Shown here: one piece after another, positions 1 to 7,229 of the stretch
How positions within the stretch are numbered: position 1 is the first letter of the stretch
Layout of the letters: every line of letters starts with the position of its first letter
Source: Sphaerisporangium fuscum
GTDB lineage: Bacteria > Actinomycetota > Actinomycetes > Streptosporangiales > Streptosporangiaceae
Reading direction: 5' to 3'
NCBI RefSeq assembly: GCF_018531465.1
Contig: NZ_JAHDTF010000020.1
Location: 1-64,000, forward strand
DNA length: 64,000 nt
Notes under the pieces: generated by a model
The model's database searches: none
Told to the model about the DNA's origin: nothing
What the model saw: only the letters and a program-made list of their open reading frames with translations
Made by a program: the position numbers and the translations under genes

Positions 1-467
1 GCCGCCCGCTCCGCCCGGCCGGGCGTGCGGCGTGGACGCCGGTCCCGGCCGGCGGCGGGAACGCGGGCCGCCCGCCGCACCCAGCACCCGCCGCACCAAC
101 CCGCACCCGCCGACCAGAAGACGCGCCGCCGCCCAACCAGCCTCACATCATCGGCATGCGCCGTCTCCCTTCGGTCGGCTTCCCGCCGTGGTGGCTGAGC
201 CATGAGTCGGCCATCACACCCACTCAGGTTGCGATCGCGCTGTGGCTGGACATCGTTTCGGGGTTGAGGGCGATCGAAGGACTGGGACTTCGTTCCTCAG
301 CCCCAGTCCAGCGGGCAGCGACAGTCACCGTTGCGAGTCGGGCCCAGGGGTAATGGTCGAGGCAGACGGGACAGCGAGGCTTGGGAGCCGTGCCCAGGTG
401 CTGAACCCTGCTCTAGCCTTCTCACCCGCAAGCCGCCAGACTGGTCGGAGACCTTCGAGGGAGTCAA
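1..467. other. Gene-free, GC-rich lead-in
   Basis: The first ~130 bases are Arg/Pro-codon-like GC-rich sequence typical of spurious frames. The remainder has short open frames with no recognisable protein. I see no convincing gene until the ribosome binding site before base 468. It may be the tail of a region continuing to the left. Confidence 0.5.
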
Positions 468-917
468 ATGACCGAGATGCTTGCATCAGAGTCGAGGCGG
501 AAGCAGCTACTGCGTAAGCCACTACTCTTGGCGCTGGCCTTCGCCATCGTGCTCGTTACCGGGTTCGTGCTTCTCAACCGCGACGACTACGAACAGGCCG
601 ACCTCCGGTTCGTCACCAGCCAGATTCAGAAACACAAGGTCCAGAGCGCCACCATCAGGGACGAGCAGCGCATCGAAATCACAACCATCGATGGCCGACG
701 CTTCCATGCGGAATTGGAGACACCCAGCCAAGCAGCAGAGTTGGCTAATGCCCTACAAAAAGCTCAGCCAGCCGAAGGATACAGCGTCTCCACGTCGACG
801 ACCCTCTTCCCGGTCCTGTTCGGTCCCCTTGTCCTGGGGATCTTCATGGTAGGGGCGCTAGTTGCAGTTCTAGTTGCAGTCCCCCGGCGTGCCAAGCGGT
901 TCCAGAGGGACCATTAA
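468..917 (+). CDS. Orphan FtsH extracellular-domain-like membrane protein
   Basis: 149 residues. A basic N-terminus leads into one membrane segment (about 18-37), then a ~70-residue exported domain, then a second membrane segment (about 110-137) and a short basic tail. The middle part follows the FtsH extracellular pattern: an F-x-x-x-I/L-x-x-x-K-V-x-S-A-x-I stretch (here FVTSQIQKHKVQSATIRDE), an I-x-x-x-D-G-R-R-F strand and a late segment resembling the fold that precedes the AAA+ domain. FtsH itself would continue into an ATPase and HExxH protease, and both are absent. The start is set by GAGGGAG just upstream of ATG. Base composition is less GC-rich than neighbours, which suggests transfer. 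Its role is unknown; decoy or modulator of FtsH hexamers is only inference. Confidence 0.6.
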   Translation: MTEMLASESRRKQLLRKPLLLALAFAIVLVTGFVLLNRDDYEQADLRFVTSQIQKHKVQSATIRDEQRIEITTIDGRRFHAELETPSQAAELANALQKAQPAEGYSVSTSTTLFPVLFGPLVLGIFMVGALVAVLVAVPRRAKRFQRDH

Positions 918-963
918 GCGCTGTAGGTCCATATTGCACAGATATGGACGGCCAAGATCCGAG

Positions 964-1019
964 CTGCTAATGCGGTTTGGGTCTACAGCCCATCCGGGGT
1001 TCAAATCCCCGAGCCTCCG
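964..1019 (+). pseudogene. 3' fragment of tRNA-Ser(GCU)
   Basis: The anticodon loop CTGCTAA (anticodon GCT) at 964-970, the 3' anticodon stem TGCGG, a class II variable arm, T-arm with TTCAAAT loop, 3' acceptor strand AGCCTCC and discriminator G are all present. The matching 5' acceptor strand (GGAGGCT) and D-arm are missing upstream, and the 5' anticodon stem pairs only partly. This is what integration into a tRNA 3' half leaves behind, so it is best read as an old att site rather than a working tRNA. Confidence 0.75.
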
Positions 1020-1027
1020 CTCTTTAG

Positions 1028-1063
1028 AGGCCCTCTCTCGGATCCCGAGGGAGGGCCTTTTTG
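1028..1063 (+). terminator. Rho-independent terminator behind the tRNA-Ser fragment
   Basis: Fourteen-base arms 1028-1041 and 1045-1058 pair almost perfectly around a 3-base loop and are followed by a T run. It looks like the native terminator of the tRNA gene that travelled with the 3' fragment. Confidence 0.85.
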
Positions 1064-1159
1064 ATCTCCATGCGCTCGCTCCTGTCTCTTATCGAGGAGC
1101 CCGTGGGCATGGCCGTGTTACGCCGGCCACCTCAAGGACCGAAGGCTGTCGTGACGGCT

Positions 1160-1753
1160 CTAGTTCACAGAGCTCTCGAGATGGGCGAGCGCGCTGTCCA
1201 ACAGCGCCGGGGCGTCCATCTCCGGGTCCTTGGCCCAGTCCAGCCAGACTGACAGCAGGACGCCGAACACCGCACCTGCGACGGCCCGCACTCGGTCGTC
1301 GTGTTGCGGACGGCCGAGCCTGGCTGCGACCAGTTCGGTGAGCGTCTGCTTGGTCCTGGTGATGTTGGCGAGGCTGGCCGCCCACAGCGAGGGGACGCTG
1401 AGCACCAGCGCCTGGCGCTCCTGCTTCGCGGTGACCTCTGCGTCGGCCAGGTCGGTGAACACGGCCCGGAAGGCGTTGCGTAGCGCCGACACCGGACCGA
1501 GTTCCGGCGGCTGGGCTACGCACGCCTCGGCGATGAGGGTGTCGTAGTCGTCGAGGGTGACCAACGCTTCCTTGGTCGGGAAGTAGCGGAACACCGTCCG
1601 GTGCGAGACGTCGGCCGCTTGGGCGATCTGCTCGACGCTGGTGGCGTCGTAACCCTGCTCACGGAACAGGCGCAGCGCATGCCGCTGGATGGCGGCGCGA
1701 GTGCCGGCCTTCTTGCGCTCCCGCAGTCCGGACGGCTCGGAATCTGACATCAT
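1160..1753 (-). CDS. TetR-family transcriptional regulator
   Basis: 197 residues. The N-terminal TetR helix-turn-helix spans about residues 12-58, with the family signature ...TSVEQIAQAADVSHRTVFRYFPTKEAL. The rest is an all-helical ligand domain with no assignable inducer. Its start overlaps the stop of the ligase gene upstream (ATGA at 1750-1753), so both are translated from one leftward mRNA. It probably represses that operon through the paired palindromes at 3129-3162. Confidence 0.92.
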   Translation of the reverse strand: MMSDSEPSGLRERKKAGTRAAIQRHALRLFREQGYDATSVEQIAQAADVSHRTVFRYFPTKEALVTLDDYDTLIAEACVAQPPELGPVSALRNAFRAVFTDLADAEVTAKQERQALVLSVPSLWAASLANITRTKQTLTELVAARLGRPQHDDRVRAVAGAVFGVLLSVWLDWAKDPEMDAPALLDSALAHLESSVN

Positions 1754-3126
1754 GCGAAATCCTTCAGCGGGATGACCGTCCGATACTTTCCGCCGGGGGA
1801 TTGCTGCGGCGGCTCCTCAGCGCGTTCCAGGATGACATGGTCCAGCTTGTGGTCGGCGAGCAGGCCGCCGATCCCGTCACGCACCGTCCTCCACACCGTT
1901 TCCGGATCCGCCCCGGGCAAGGGCAGCAGCCGTATGCGCAGGCTCGCCGGGCTGGTTTGGACGATCTGGTAGAGCTGCACTCCTGGCGTGCGGTCCACCA
2001 GGGTGTTGAGCATCAGCGGCGCGATGACGACCTCACCCCGTCCGGTGGTGAACGTGAGTAGGTTGGCCACGCGTCCCTGTACCCGTATGGCCGGCAGGGG
2101 GTTGCCGCACGGACACGGGTCAGGCCGTTGTAAGACGCTGTCGCCGAGGTCGTAGCGCAGGATCGGCTGTACTCGGTTGGCCAGATTGGTCACCAAGACG
2201 GTGTGGGATGGCCTGCCCGGCGGGGTCGGGGAGTAGTCGGCTTCGACCGGTTCGACCAGGGCCCAGTCGCTGTTGACGTGATACCAACCGTGCGCGCAGC
2301 CCTCGGTGAGGAAGGGACACTCGCTGGCGCCGTAGGTGTCGCGTACCTTGGCTTCGAAGGCGCGGGCCATCCGCGCGTAGTCACCGCTGGTCAGCGTCTC
2401 GCCGGCGGGTTCAACCACTACCGGCGCGATGCGCAGCCGTCTCGACTCCTGCTCGGCGGCGAGCATGCTGAGGACACTGCCGTATCCGAGCAGGAGGGCG
2501 GGGCGGAACTGGTTGAGCGCCTCGACCAGTGCACCGAGAGGGGTGTGCACGGAGAAGAGGCGGATGGCCTTGCGCTGTAGCCGATGTGCGTGCATGCGGG
2601 CGGCGCCGGCCGAGACCAGGAAATGGCCGTTCGTCGCGGCCACGATGGCCATCCGTCCGCCGCCTGCCACGATCCGGGCGATATCGGCGAGGTCGAGCCA
2701 GGACCCCATCATCCGCATGCTGAGGGCGTAGTTGACGGCGATGTCGCGATCGTCCTTGATGAAGATCGCGGGATTTCCTGTCGTGCCTGAGGTGGTGACC
2801 AGCAGGTATCGGTCGAGGAACCGTTCACCTACCAATTGCGGATCTGCGGCGAAGGTGCGCGCCCGTGCCAGCGTTACCTCACGGTCGGTGGCCCAATCGT
2901 CGTAGTGCGCCATCAGCGCCTTCTTGTCGGTGACGGGCAGCGATGCGGAGTCGTCGATACCGGGAGCCAGGCCGCTGTAGAGATCGCGGTAGTAGGGCGA
3001 GCTGGTGCGGGCGTGCTCGACGATCTCGGCGAGCCGCCGTCGCTGGACCGCCATCCACTCATGGCGCCTTCTTGCGCGGTGTGCGTCTCGCAGTAGCCGT
3101 GGAACGCTGTCCTTCATACCGAACAT
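1750..3126 (-). CDS. CapK/PaaK-like adenylate-forming ligase
   Basis: 458 residues. The adenylation P-loop TTSGTTGNP lies near residue 110, and later motifs (GYGS, DTYGASECPF, YDLGD) are those of phenylacetate-CoA ligase and CapK proteins. A cluster of Cys (CPCG near residue 345) is typical of this family. It should activate a carboxylic acid as acyl-AMP and pass it to CoA or another acceptor; the substrate cannot be read from sequence. ATG 3126 is used, though an in-frame Met follows three codons later. It is first gene of a two-gene operon with TetR, just downstream of a tRNA-Ser remnant, which suggests a transferred cassette. Confidence 0.85.
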   Translation of the reverse strand: MFGMKDSVPRLLRDAHRARRRHEWMAVQRRRLAEIVEHARTSSPYYRDLYSGLAPGIDDSASLPVTDKKALMAHYDDWATDREVTLARARTFAADPQLVGERFLDRYLLVTTSGTTGNPAIFIKDDRDIAVNYALSMRMMGSWLDLADIARIVAGGGRMAIVAATNGHFLVSAGAARMHAHRLQRKAIRLFSVHTPLGALVEALNQFRPALLLGYGSVLSMLAAEQESRRLRIAPVVVEPAGETLTSGDYARMARAFEAKVRDTYGASECPFLTEGCAHGWYHVNSDWALVEPVEADYSPTPPGRPSHTVLVTNLANRVQPILRYDLGDSVLQRPDPCPCGNPLPAIRVQGRVANLLTFTTGRGEVVIAPLMLNTLVDRTPGVQLYQIVQTSPASLRIRLLPLPGADPETVWRTVRDGIGGLLADHKLDHVILERAEEPPQQSPGGKYRTVIPLKDFA

Positions 3127-3128
3127 TA

Positions 3129-3162
3129 TGTCACTTGAATGTCAAATGTCATTTGAATGACA
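3129..3162. promoter_or_regulatory. Tandem operator-like palindromes upstream of ligase-tetR
   Basis: TGTCATTTGAATGACA at 3147-3162 has perfect 7-base arms around TG. An imperfect copy, TGTCACTTGAATGTCA, lies at 3129-3144, exactly 18 bases away. They sit just before the ligase start codon, where a TetR autorepressor would bind. The link to this TetR is inferred. Confidence 0.6.
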
Positions 3163-3185
3163 GATTTGACGGCCCAGGAAGTCGC

Positions 3186-3236
3186 AGGAGACCGCCCCAC
3201 CCACCTCAGAGGCTCACGAGAGGGGGGCGGTCTCCT
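3186..3236. terminator. Long-stem hairpin at the 3' end of the small minus-strand gene
   Basis: Arms AGGAGACCGCCCC (3186-3198) and GGGGCGGTCTCCT (3224-3236) are perfectly complementary around a 25-base loop. The second arm lies inside the last codons of the small gene ending at 3214. It lacks a T tract. Confidence 0.5.
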
Positions 3237-3447
3237 GGTCGGGAGGGGAGGCCTCGGCGGGGGTACGGTGGGCGAGTTCGGCGAGGGCCGTCAGTAGGAG
3301 GTCCGCCGTGGGCCAGTGGCGGCGGCCGTTCTGTCCCAGTTCGACGGCGAGCTCGGTGACGTCGGCGGCGGTGTGGCCGAGGGCGGTGGCGATCTGCTTG
3401 GCGGCGATGAGGAGCTCGTGGTCACGCGGAGAGGGCACGGGGTCCAT
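3214..3447 (-). CDS. Small hypothetical protein
   Basis: 77 residues, acidic at the N-terminus (MDPVPSPRDHELLIAAKQ) and predicted largely helical, with no membrane segment. The open frame extends further upstream but the added part is Arg-rich and shadow-like; the ATG at 3447 with GAGAGG ahead is preferred. I do not recognise a domain. Confidence 0.55.
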   Translation of the reverse strand: MDPVPSPRDHELLIAAKQIATALGHTAADVTELAVELGQNGRRHWPTADLLLTALAELAHRTPAEASPPDQETAPLS

Positions 3448-3618
3448 GGTGGAAAGCCTCTCGAAACGTTCGGACCATCGCCAGAGCCGCACGTGACGGC
3501 CAGGTTCCCGGGGCCGGAAAATTCCCGCCTCCGCAGAAGGAATATCGATCCGGGGCATGGGATCATGGTTTGTCACGGTCCAGGCATCCCCCCATCCTGG
3601 AAGAACAGGCAGCAGCCC

Positions 3619-3759
3619 ATGGATACCTCCCCCGAGTCGCCGCCGCTTCCGCGGCGTGACGAAGCCGATCGCTGCGATGAGACGGATGCGGACCGCCGCT
3701 GCGTCCTTCCGCCCGGTCATCCGGGCGAGCACGTCTATCCCCGTTCGCCCGAGGGCTGA
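3619..3759 (+). CDS. Putative 46-residue Cys/His small protein
   Basis: A short frame with two Cys and the motif CVLPPGHPGEHVY, a C-x-x-P-x-GH-x-G-x-H arrangement seen in small actinomycete proteins of unknown function, perhaps metal binding. It is divergent from the small gene at 3214-3447 and has only a weak AGGCAG-like ribosome site. It could be a chance frame. Confidence 0.35.
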   Translation: MDTSPESPPLPRRDEADRCDETDADRRCVLPPGHPGEHVYPRSPEG

Positions 3760-3830
3760 CCGGGCTCCCGGACGGACGGTGTCCGGCGTCGATCACGGAC
3801 GGCGGGGGTTCGACGTGCTTTGATGCGTGA

Positions 3831-4268
3831 GTGGACCAGGTCAGAGGCGGCACCGATGATGGCGCGCGGCTGATGTTGGCGGACGCCCGTGTGGCGCGGC
3901 TGGCCACCGTGGACGAGGCCGGGCTGCCGCACCTCGTCCCGGTGACCTTCGCCCTCGACGGCGATCGCGTCGTGACCGCGATCGACCACAAGCCCAAGAC
4001 GACGACCCGGCTGCGGCGTCTGCACAACATCAGGGCCAACCCGAACGTCTGCCTGCTGGTGGACCACTACGAGGAGGACTGGTCGCGGCTGTGGTGGGTG
4101 CGGGCCGACGGGTTCGCCACGATCTTGGAGGACGACGAGGAGCGCCGGCCCGCCCTCGCTCCCCTTCTCGCCAAATACCCCCAGTACGCCGGCCACGTCC
4201 CCGAAGGCCCGGTCATCGCGATCCAGATCACCCGGTACGCGAGCTGGTCCTCTTCGGATTCGTCCTGA
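3831..4268 (+). CDS. PPOX-class F420-dependent oxidoreductase
   Basis: 145 residues forming one split-barrel flavin/F420-binding domain. The opening ARVARLATVDEAGLPHLVPVTFAL and central IDHKPKTTTRLRRLHNIRANPNVCLLVDHYEEDW follow the F420 pyridoxine-phosphate-oxidase-like family (Rv0121c-like). It is cytosolic and should use F420 to reduce or oxidise an unknown small molecule. It starts at GTG 3831. It stands alone between a small Cys/His frame and the sigma factor gene. Confidence 0.88.
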   Translation: MDQVRGGTDDGARLMLADARVARLATVDEAGLPHLVPVTFALDGDRVVTAIDHKPKTTTRLRRLHNIRANPNVCLLVDHYEEDWSRLWWVRADGFATILEDDEERRPALAPLLAKYPQYAGHVPEGPVIAIQITRYASWSSSDSS

Positions 4269-4287
4269 CGGATGCAACAGAACCGGC

Positions 4288-4815
4288 GTGCCGCACGTCC
4301 CTGGAGTCGTGGAGCTGGCCACCGATTTCGATGAGTTCGTACGGGCACGCGGCGGCGCGTTGTACCGATACGGCTTCGTGCTGACCGGAAACGCCGAGGA
4401 CGCGGGCGATCTCGTCCAGGAGGCGCTGATGCGCCTGGGCGACGCCTGGCCGAGGGTCCGGAACAAGGACGACCCCGAGGGGTACGTCCGGACGGTCATG
4501 GCGCGACTGCACATCAGCTGGTGGCGCCGCAGGCGCAGAGAGCAGTTGGTGCCCGTCGTGCCGGAGACGAGGTACACCGACCAGGAGATCGAACGGCTGG
4601 GCGGGGACTCGGGCATGTGGGCGGCGTTGCGGGGGCTGCCGCGCAAGCAGCGGGCGGTGCTCGTGCTGCGTTACTTCGAGGACCTCGCCGACCAGGAGAT
4701 CGCGGACATCCTCGGCATCTCGCGGGGAACCGTACGCAGCCAGGCGGCCCGGGCTCTCGGCAAGCTCCGCGTGCAAGAGGGCGAGATCGAAGTCGAGGCG
4801 GGGAAGTCGAGATGA
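4288..4815 (+). CDS. SigE-family ECF RNA polymerase sigma factor
   Basis: 175 residues. Region 2 (about 10-75, FDEFVRARGGALYRYGFVLTGN...DLVQEALMRLGDAWPRV) and region 4 (about 110-160, LPRKQRAVLVLRYFEDLADQEIADILGISRGTVRSQAARALGKLR) match the Streptomyces-type SigE-like ECF group. It starts at GTG 4288; GTG 4309 is possible. It overlaps the next gene by four bases (ATGA), so the membrane propeller protein downstream is likely its partner, probably as a sensor or anti-sigma component. Confidence 0.92.
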   Translation: MPHVPGVVELATDFDEFVRARGGALYRYGFVLTGNAEDAGDLVQEALMRLGDAWPRVRNKDDPEGYVRTVMARLHISWWRRRRREQLVPVVPETRYTDQEIERLGGDSGMWAALRGLPRKQRAVLVLRYFEDLADQEIADILGISRGTVRSQAARALGKLRVQEGEIEVEAGKSR

Positions 4816-6140
4816 CGCAGAGATCAGAACAGGACCTGGCCCGAACCCTCCGGGCCGCCGCCGGTCTGGCGCCGGAGCCGGTGGCCGACCTCACCGTCGC
4901 CGTGGCGGCGCGCAGGCGCAGCAGGAGGCGGGCCCGCGTGCGTACGACGCTGGTGGTGGCGGGTGTGGCCGTCGCGGTGGGCTGCGGCACGGTCGTCGCG
5001 GCAGGCTCCTTCCCCTTCAGGGGCGGGGAAGGGGGCACCGTCGGCGTGGCGGTGGCCACGCCGACGCCGAGTGAGATCCCGTCCACGACGCCGGAGGGAG
5101 CGTCCATGAAAGTGAAGCCGGCCGCGGAGGTGTGGCCGGAAGCGGTGTTCAAGATGCCGGCCAAGGCCGCCGACGGCTGGCGGTACCGTCCGGTGACGGC
5201 GTTGAGCCCCACCGAGGTGCTGCTGTTCGCCGAGTCGTCCTTCGAGAAGGCCGGCCGGCTCGAGGTTTACGACCAGACGACCAAGCGGTTCTCCGTCCTG
5301 GCCGAGACGCCGCCCACGGAGGGGCTGAAGAAGTACTTCATCCAGGAAGCCGAGGTCGACAGCCGGAACATCGCCTATTACGCCACCGCCCAGAAGCCCG
5401 ACGGGACGCCGGTGGCCGAGTTCTGGGTCGTCCCGCGCAGCGGCGGAAAGCCCACTCTGGTCACCACGATCGACGGTGAGCAGGCGGCAGACGTGGTCTC
5501 CGTCGCCCTCGCCGGTGATCACCTGGCCTGGTCGCTGAGAAAGGGCGGGGTCTACCGGGTGCCGCTGGCCGGCGGTGATGCCGAGAAGGTGCCAGGATCG
5601 GACGGACTTCAGGTGCTGTCCTGGCCCTGGGCGGCCGACGCGCGCGCCATCGGTGACGAGCCCGGCCCGGGCAACCAGAGCCGGCTGCTCAACCTGGAGA
5701 CCGGAGAACGCAGGTCGATCGAGAACGCCGACGGTCTGAAGCTCCTGCGCTGCGGTCCGGCCCTGTGTTACGGCAACCGCGACGGCGGCCGGACGCCTGC
5801 GGGCGTGGTGCAGGGCGTCGACGGGGCGGACCGCCGTGAGCTGCCGGGACTCGACGGCGACGGCTCGCCGCCGATCGCCGACAGGTTCGTGCTCTTCGGC
5901 GGGATCAACGCCGTGGAAGGCGGTCAGGACGACCCTGCCTCGGCGCCGGTGGCCGTAATCTACGACCGGGTCACCGGGACGCTGGGGGGCATCGGCTTCA
6001 GGACGAAGGACGGTTCGGGCGGATACGGCAGAGGGACGTCCTCATCGCCCAGCCTGATCTTCTACTGGGGGGTCGACCGTCTGGACAAGCCGGCGGAGTA
6101 CTGGGTGCTCAACCTGGCCGCCGTCCATTCGGCAGAATAA
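4812..6140 (+). CDS. Membrane-anchored TolB-like propeller protein, sigma-factor partner
   Basis: 442 residues. A cytosolic N-terminus (about 1-42) ends in an Arg-rich patch, followed by one membrane segment (about 43-66), a Thr/Pro linker and an exported domain of repeated YDQTTKRF..., LNLETGERRS..., IYDRVTGTL-type blades typical of WD/TolB-like propellers. ATG 4812 overlaps the sigma gene stop. Short cytosolic N-terminus plus TM is the layout of one-pass anti-sigma or sensor partners, but there is no zinc-finger motif. Function in sigma control is inference from the operon. Confidence 0.75.
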   Translation: MTQRSEQDLARTLRAAAGLAPEPVADLTVAVAARRRSRRRARVRTTLVVAGVAVAVGCGTVVAAGSFPFRGGEGGTVGVAVATPTPSEIPSTTPEGASMKVKPAAEVWPEAVFKMPAKAADGWRYRPVTALSPTEVLLFAESSFEKAGRLEVYDQTTKRFSVLAETPPTEGLKKYFIQEAEVDSRNIAYYATAQKPDGTPVAEFWVVPRSGGKPTLVTTIDGEQAADVVSVALAGDHLAWSLRKGGVYRVPLAGGDAEKVPGSDGLQVLSWPWAADARAIGDEPGPGNQSRLLNLETGERRSIENADGLKLLRCGPALCYGNRDGGRTPAGVVQGVDGADRRELPGLDGDGSPPIADRFVLFGGINAVEGGQDDPASAPVAVIYDRVTGTLGGIGFRTKDGSGGYGRGTSSSPSLIFYWGVDRLDKPAEYWVLNLAAVHSAE

Positions 6141-6150
6141 TATTCCGCCT

Positions 6151-6606
6151 ATGCGGATCTTCTCCAACCTGAGCGAATTGAAGGCGGCCAAGGGCGAGCA
6201 CCTCGGGTACACCGAGTGGCGCGAGGTCACCCAAGAGCAGGTCAACCTGTTCGCCGACGCGACCGACGACCACCAGTGGATCCACGTCGACGTCGAGAAG
6301 GCCAAGGAAGGGCCGTTCGGCGGCCCGATCGCCCACGGGTACCTCAGTCTCGCCCTGCTGCCGTCGTTCATGCAGCAGCTGTTCCGGGTCGAGGGACTGA
6401 AGATGGGCATCAACTACGGGCTCAACAAGGTGCGCTTCCCCGCCCCCGTCCCGGTGGGCGCCAAGATCCGCGCGGGGGCCGAGGTGGTCGACGTGAAGGG
6501 CACTCCCTCAGGCACTCTGTCGAACCTGCGCATCACCATCGAGGTGGAGGGGCAGCCCCGGCCCGCCTGCATCGCCGAGTCGCTCTCGCTGTACATCGTC
6601 GACTAG
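6151..6606 (+). CDS. MaoC-like (R)-specific enoyl-CoA hydratase
   Basis: 151 residues with the hydratase 2 signature ADATDDHQWIHVDVEKAKEGPFGGPIAHGYL: catalytic Asp and His in D-D-H-Q-W-I-H and the GPIAHGYL loop. It follows the mycobacterial Rv0130/HtdZ type, a single-hotdog enzyme that works as a dimer on enoyl-CoA. Its stop codon interleaves with the stop of the convergent response regulator (6603-6606). Confidence 0.9.
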   Translation: MRIFSNLSELKAAKGEHLGYTEWREVTQEQVNLFADATDDHQWIHVDVEKAKEGPFGGPIAHGYLSLALLPSFMQQLFRVEGLKMGINYGLNKVRFPAPVPVGAKIRAGAEVVDVKGTPSGTLSNLRITIEVEGQPRPACIAESLSLYIVD

Positions 6607-7229
6607 AAGGCGTCCAAGCCGGGGTACAGGATGGCGGCCTGGACGCGGCTGCGGACCCCCAGCTTCCCCAGCACCCGGCTCACATGGGTCTTCGCCGTGG
6701 CCTCGGTCATGTCGAGCTCCCGCGCGATCTCGGCGTTCGACAGCCCGCGCGCCACGCAGGCCAGCACCTCGCGCTCCCGCGGGGTGAGGACGCCGAGGTC
6801 GTACGGCTTGGGCTCGCTCGTCCGCGCGAACGCCGCGATGAGGCGGCGGGTGACCGAAGGGGAGATGAGCCCGTCGCCGCGCGCCACCAGCCGTACGGCC
6901 TGGACGAGTGCGTCGGCGTCGGTGTTCTTGAGGAGGAACCCCGAGGCGCCCGCGCGGAGCGCTCCGAAGACGTACTCGTCCAGATCGAACGTCGTCAGGA
7001 CCAGCACGTCCGCGATGCCGCTCAGCTCGCGGGTGGCCGAGATGCCGTCGAGCCGGGGCATGCGGATGTCCATCAGTACGACGTCGGGGCGCAGGTCGCG
7101 TGCCATGCGGACGGCGGCCTCCCCGTCGGCCGCCTCGCCGACCACCTCCATGTCGGCCTGCCCTTCGAGGATCAGGACGACACCCGCGCGTACGGCCGCG
7201 TGGTCGTCGGCCACGAGCACCCTGATCAT
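6603..7229 (-). CDS. NarL/LuxR-type response regulator
   Basis: 208 residues. The receiver domain has the acidic pocket VADDHAAV and phospho-acceptor Asp in DVVLMDIRMP (~residue 54), with K in LLKNTDADAL. The LuxR HTH occupies about 140-200 (LTPREREVLACVARGLSNAEIARELDMTEATAKTHVSRVLGKLG). Its ATG overlaps the stop of the kinase gene (ATGA, 7226-7229), so they are cotranscribed and form a pair. Confidence 0.95.
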   Translation of the reverse strand: MIRVLVADDHAAVRAGVVLILEGQADMEVVGEAADGEAAVRMARDLRPDVVLMDIRMPRLDGISATRELSGIADVLVLTTFDLDEYVFGALRAGASGFLLKNTDADALVQAVRLVARGDGLISPSVTRRLIAAFARTSEPKPYDLGVLTPREREVLACVARGLSNAEIARELDMTEATAKTHVSRVLGKLGVRSRVQAAILYPGLDAF

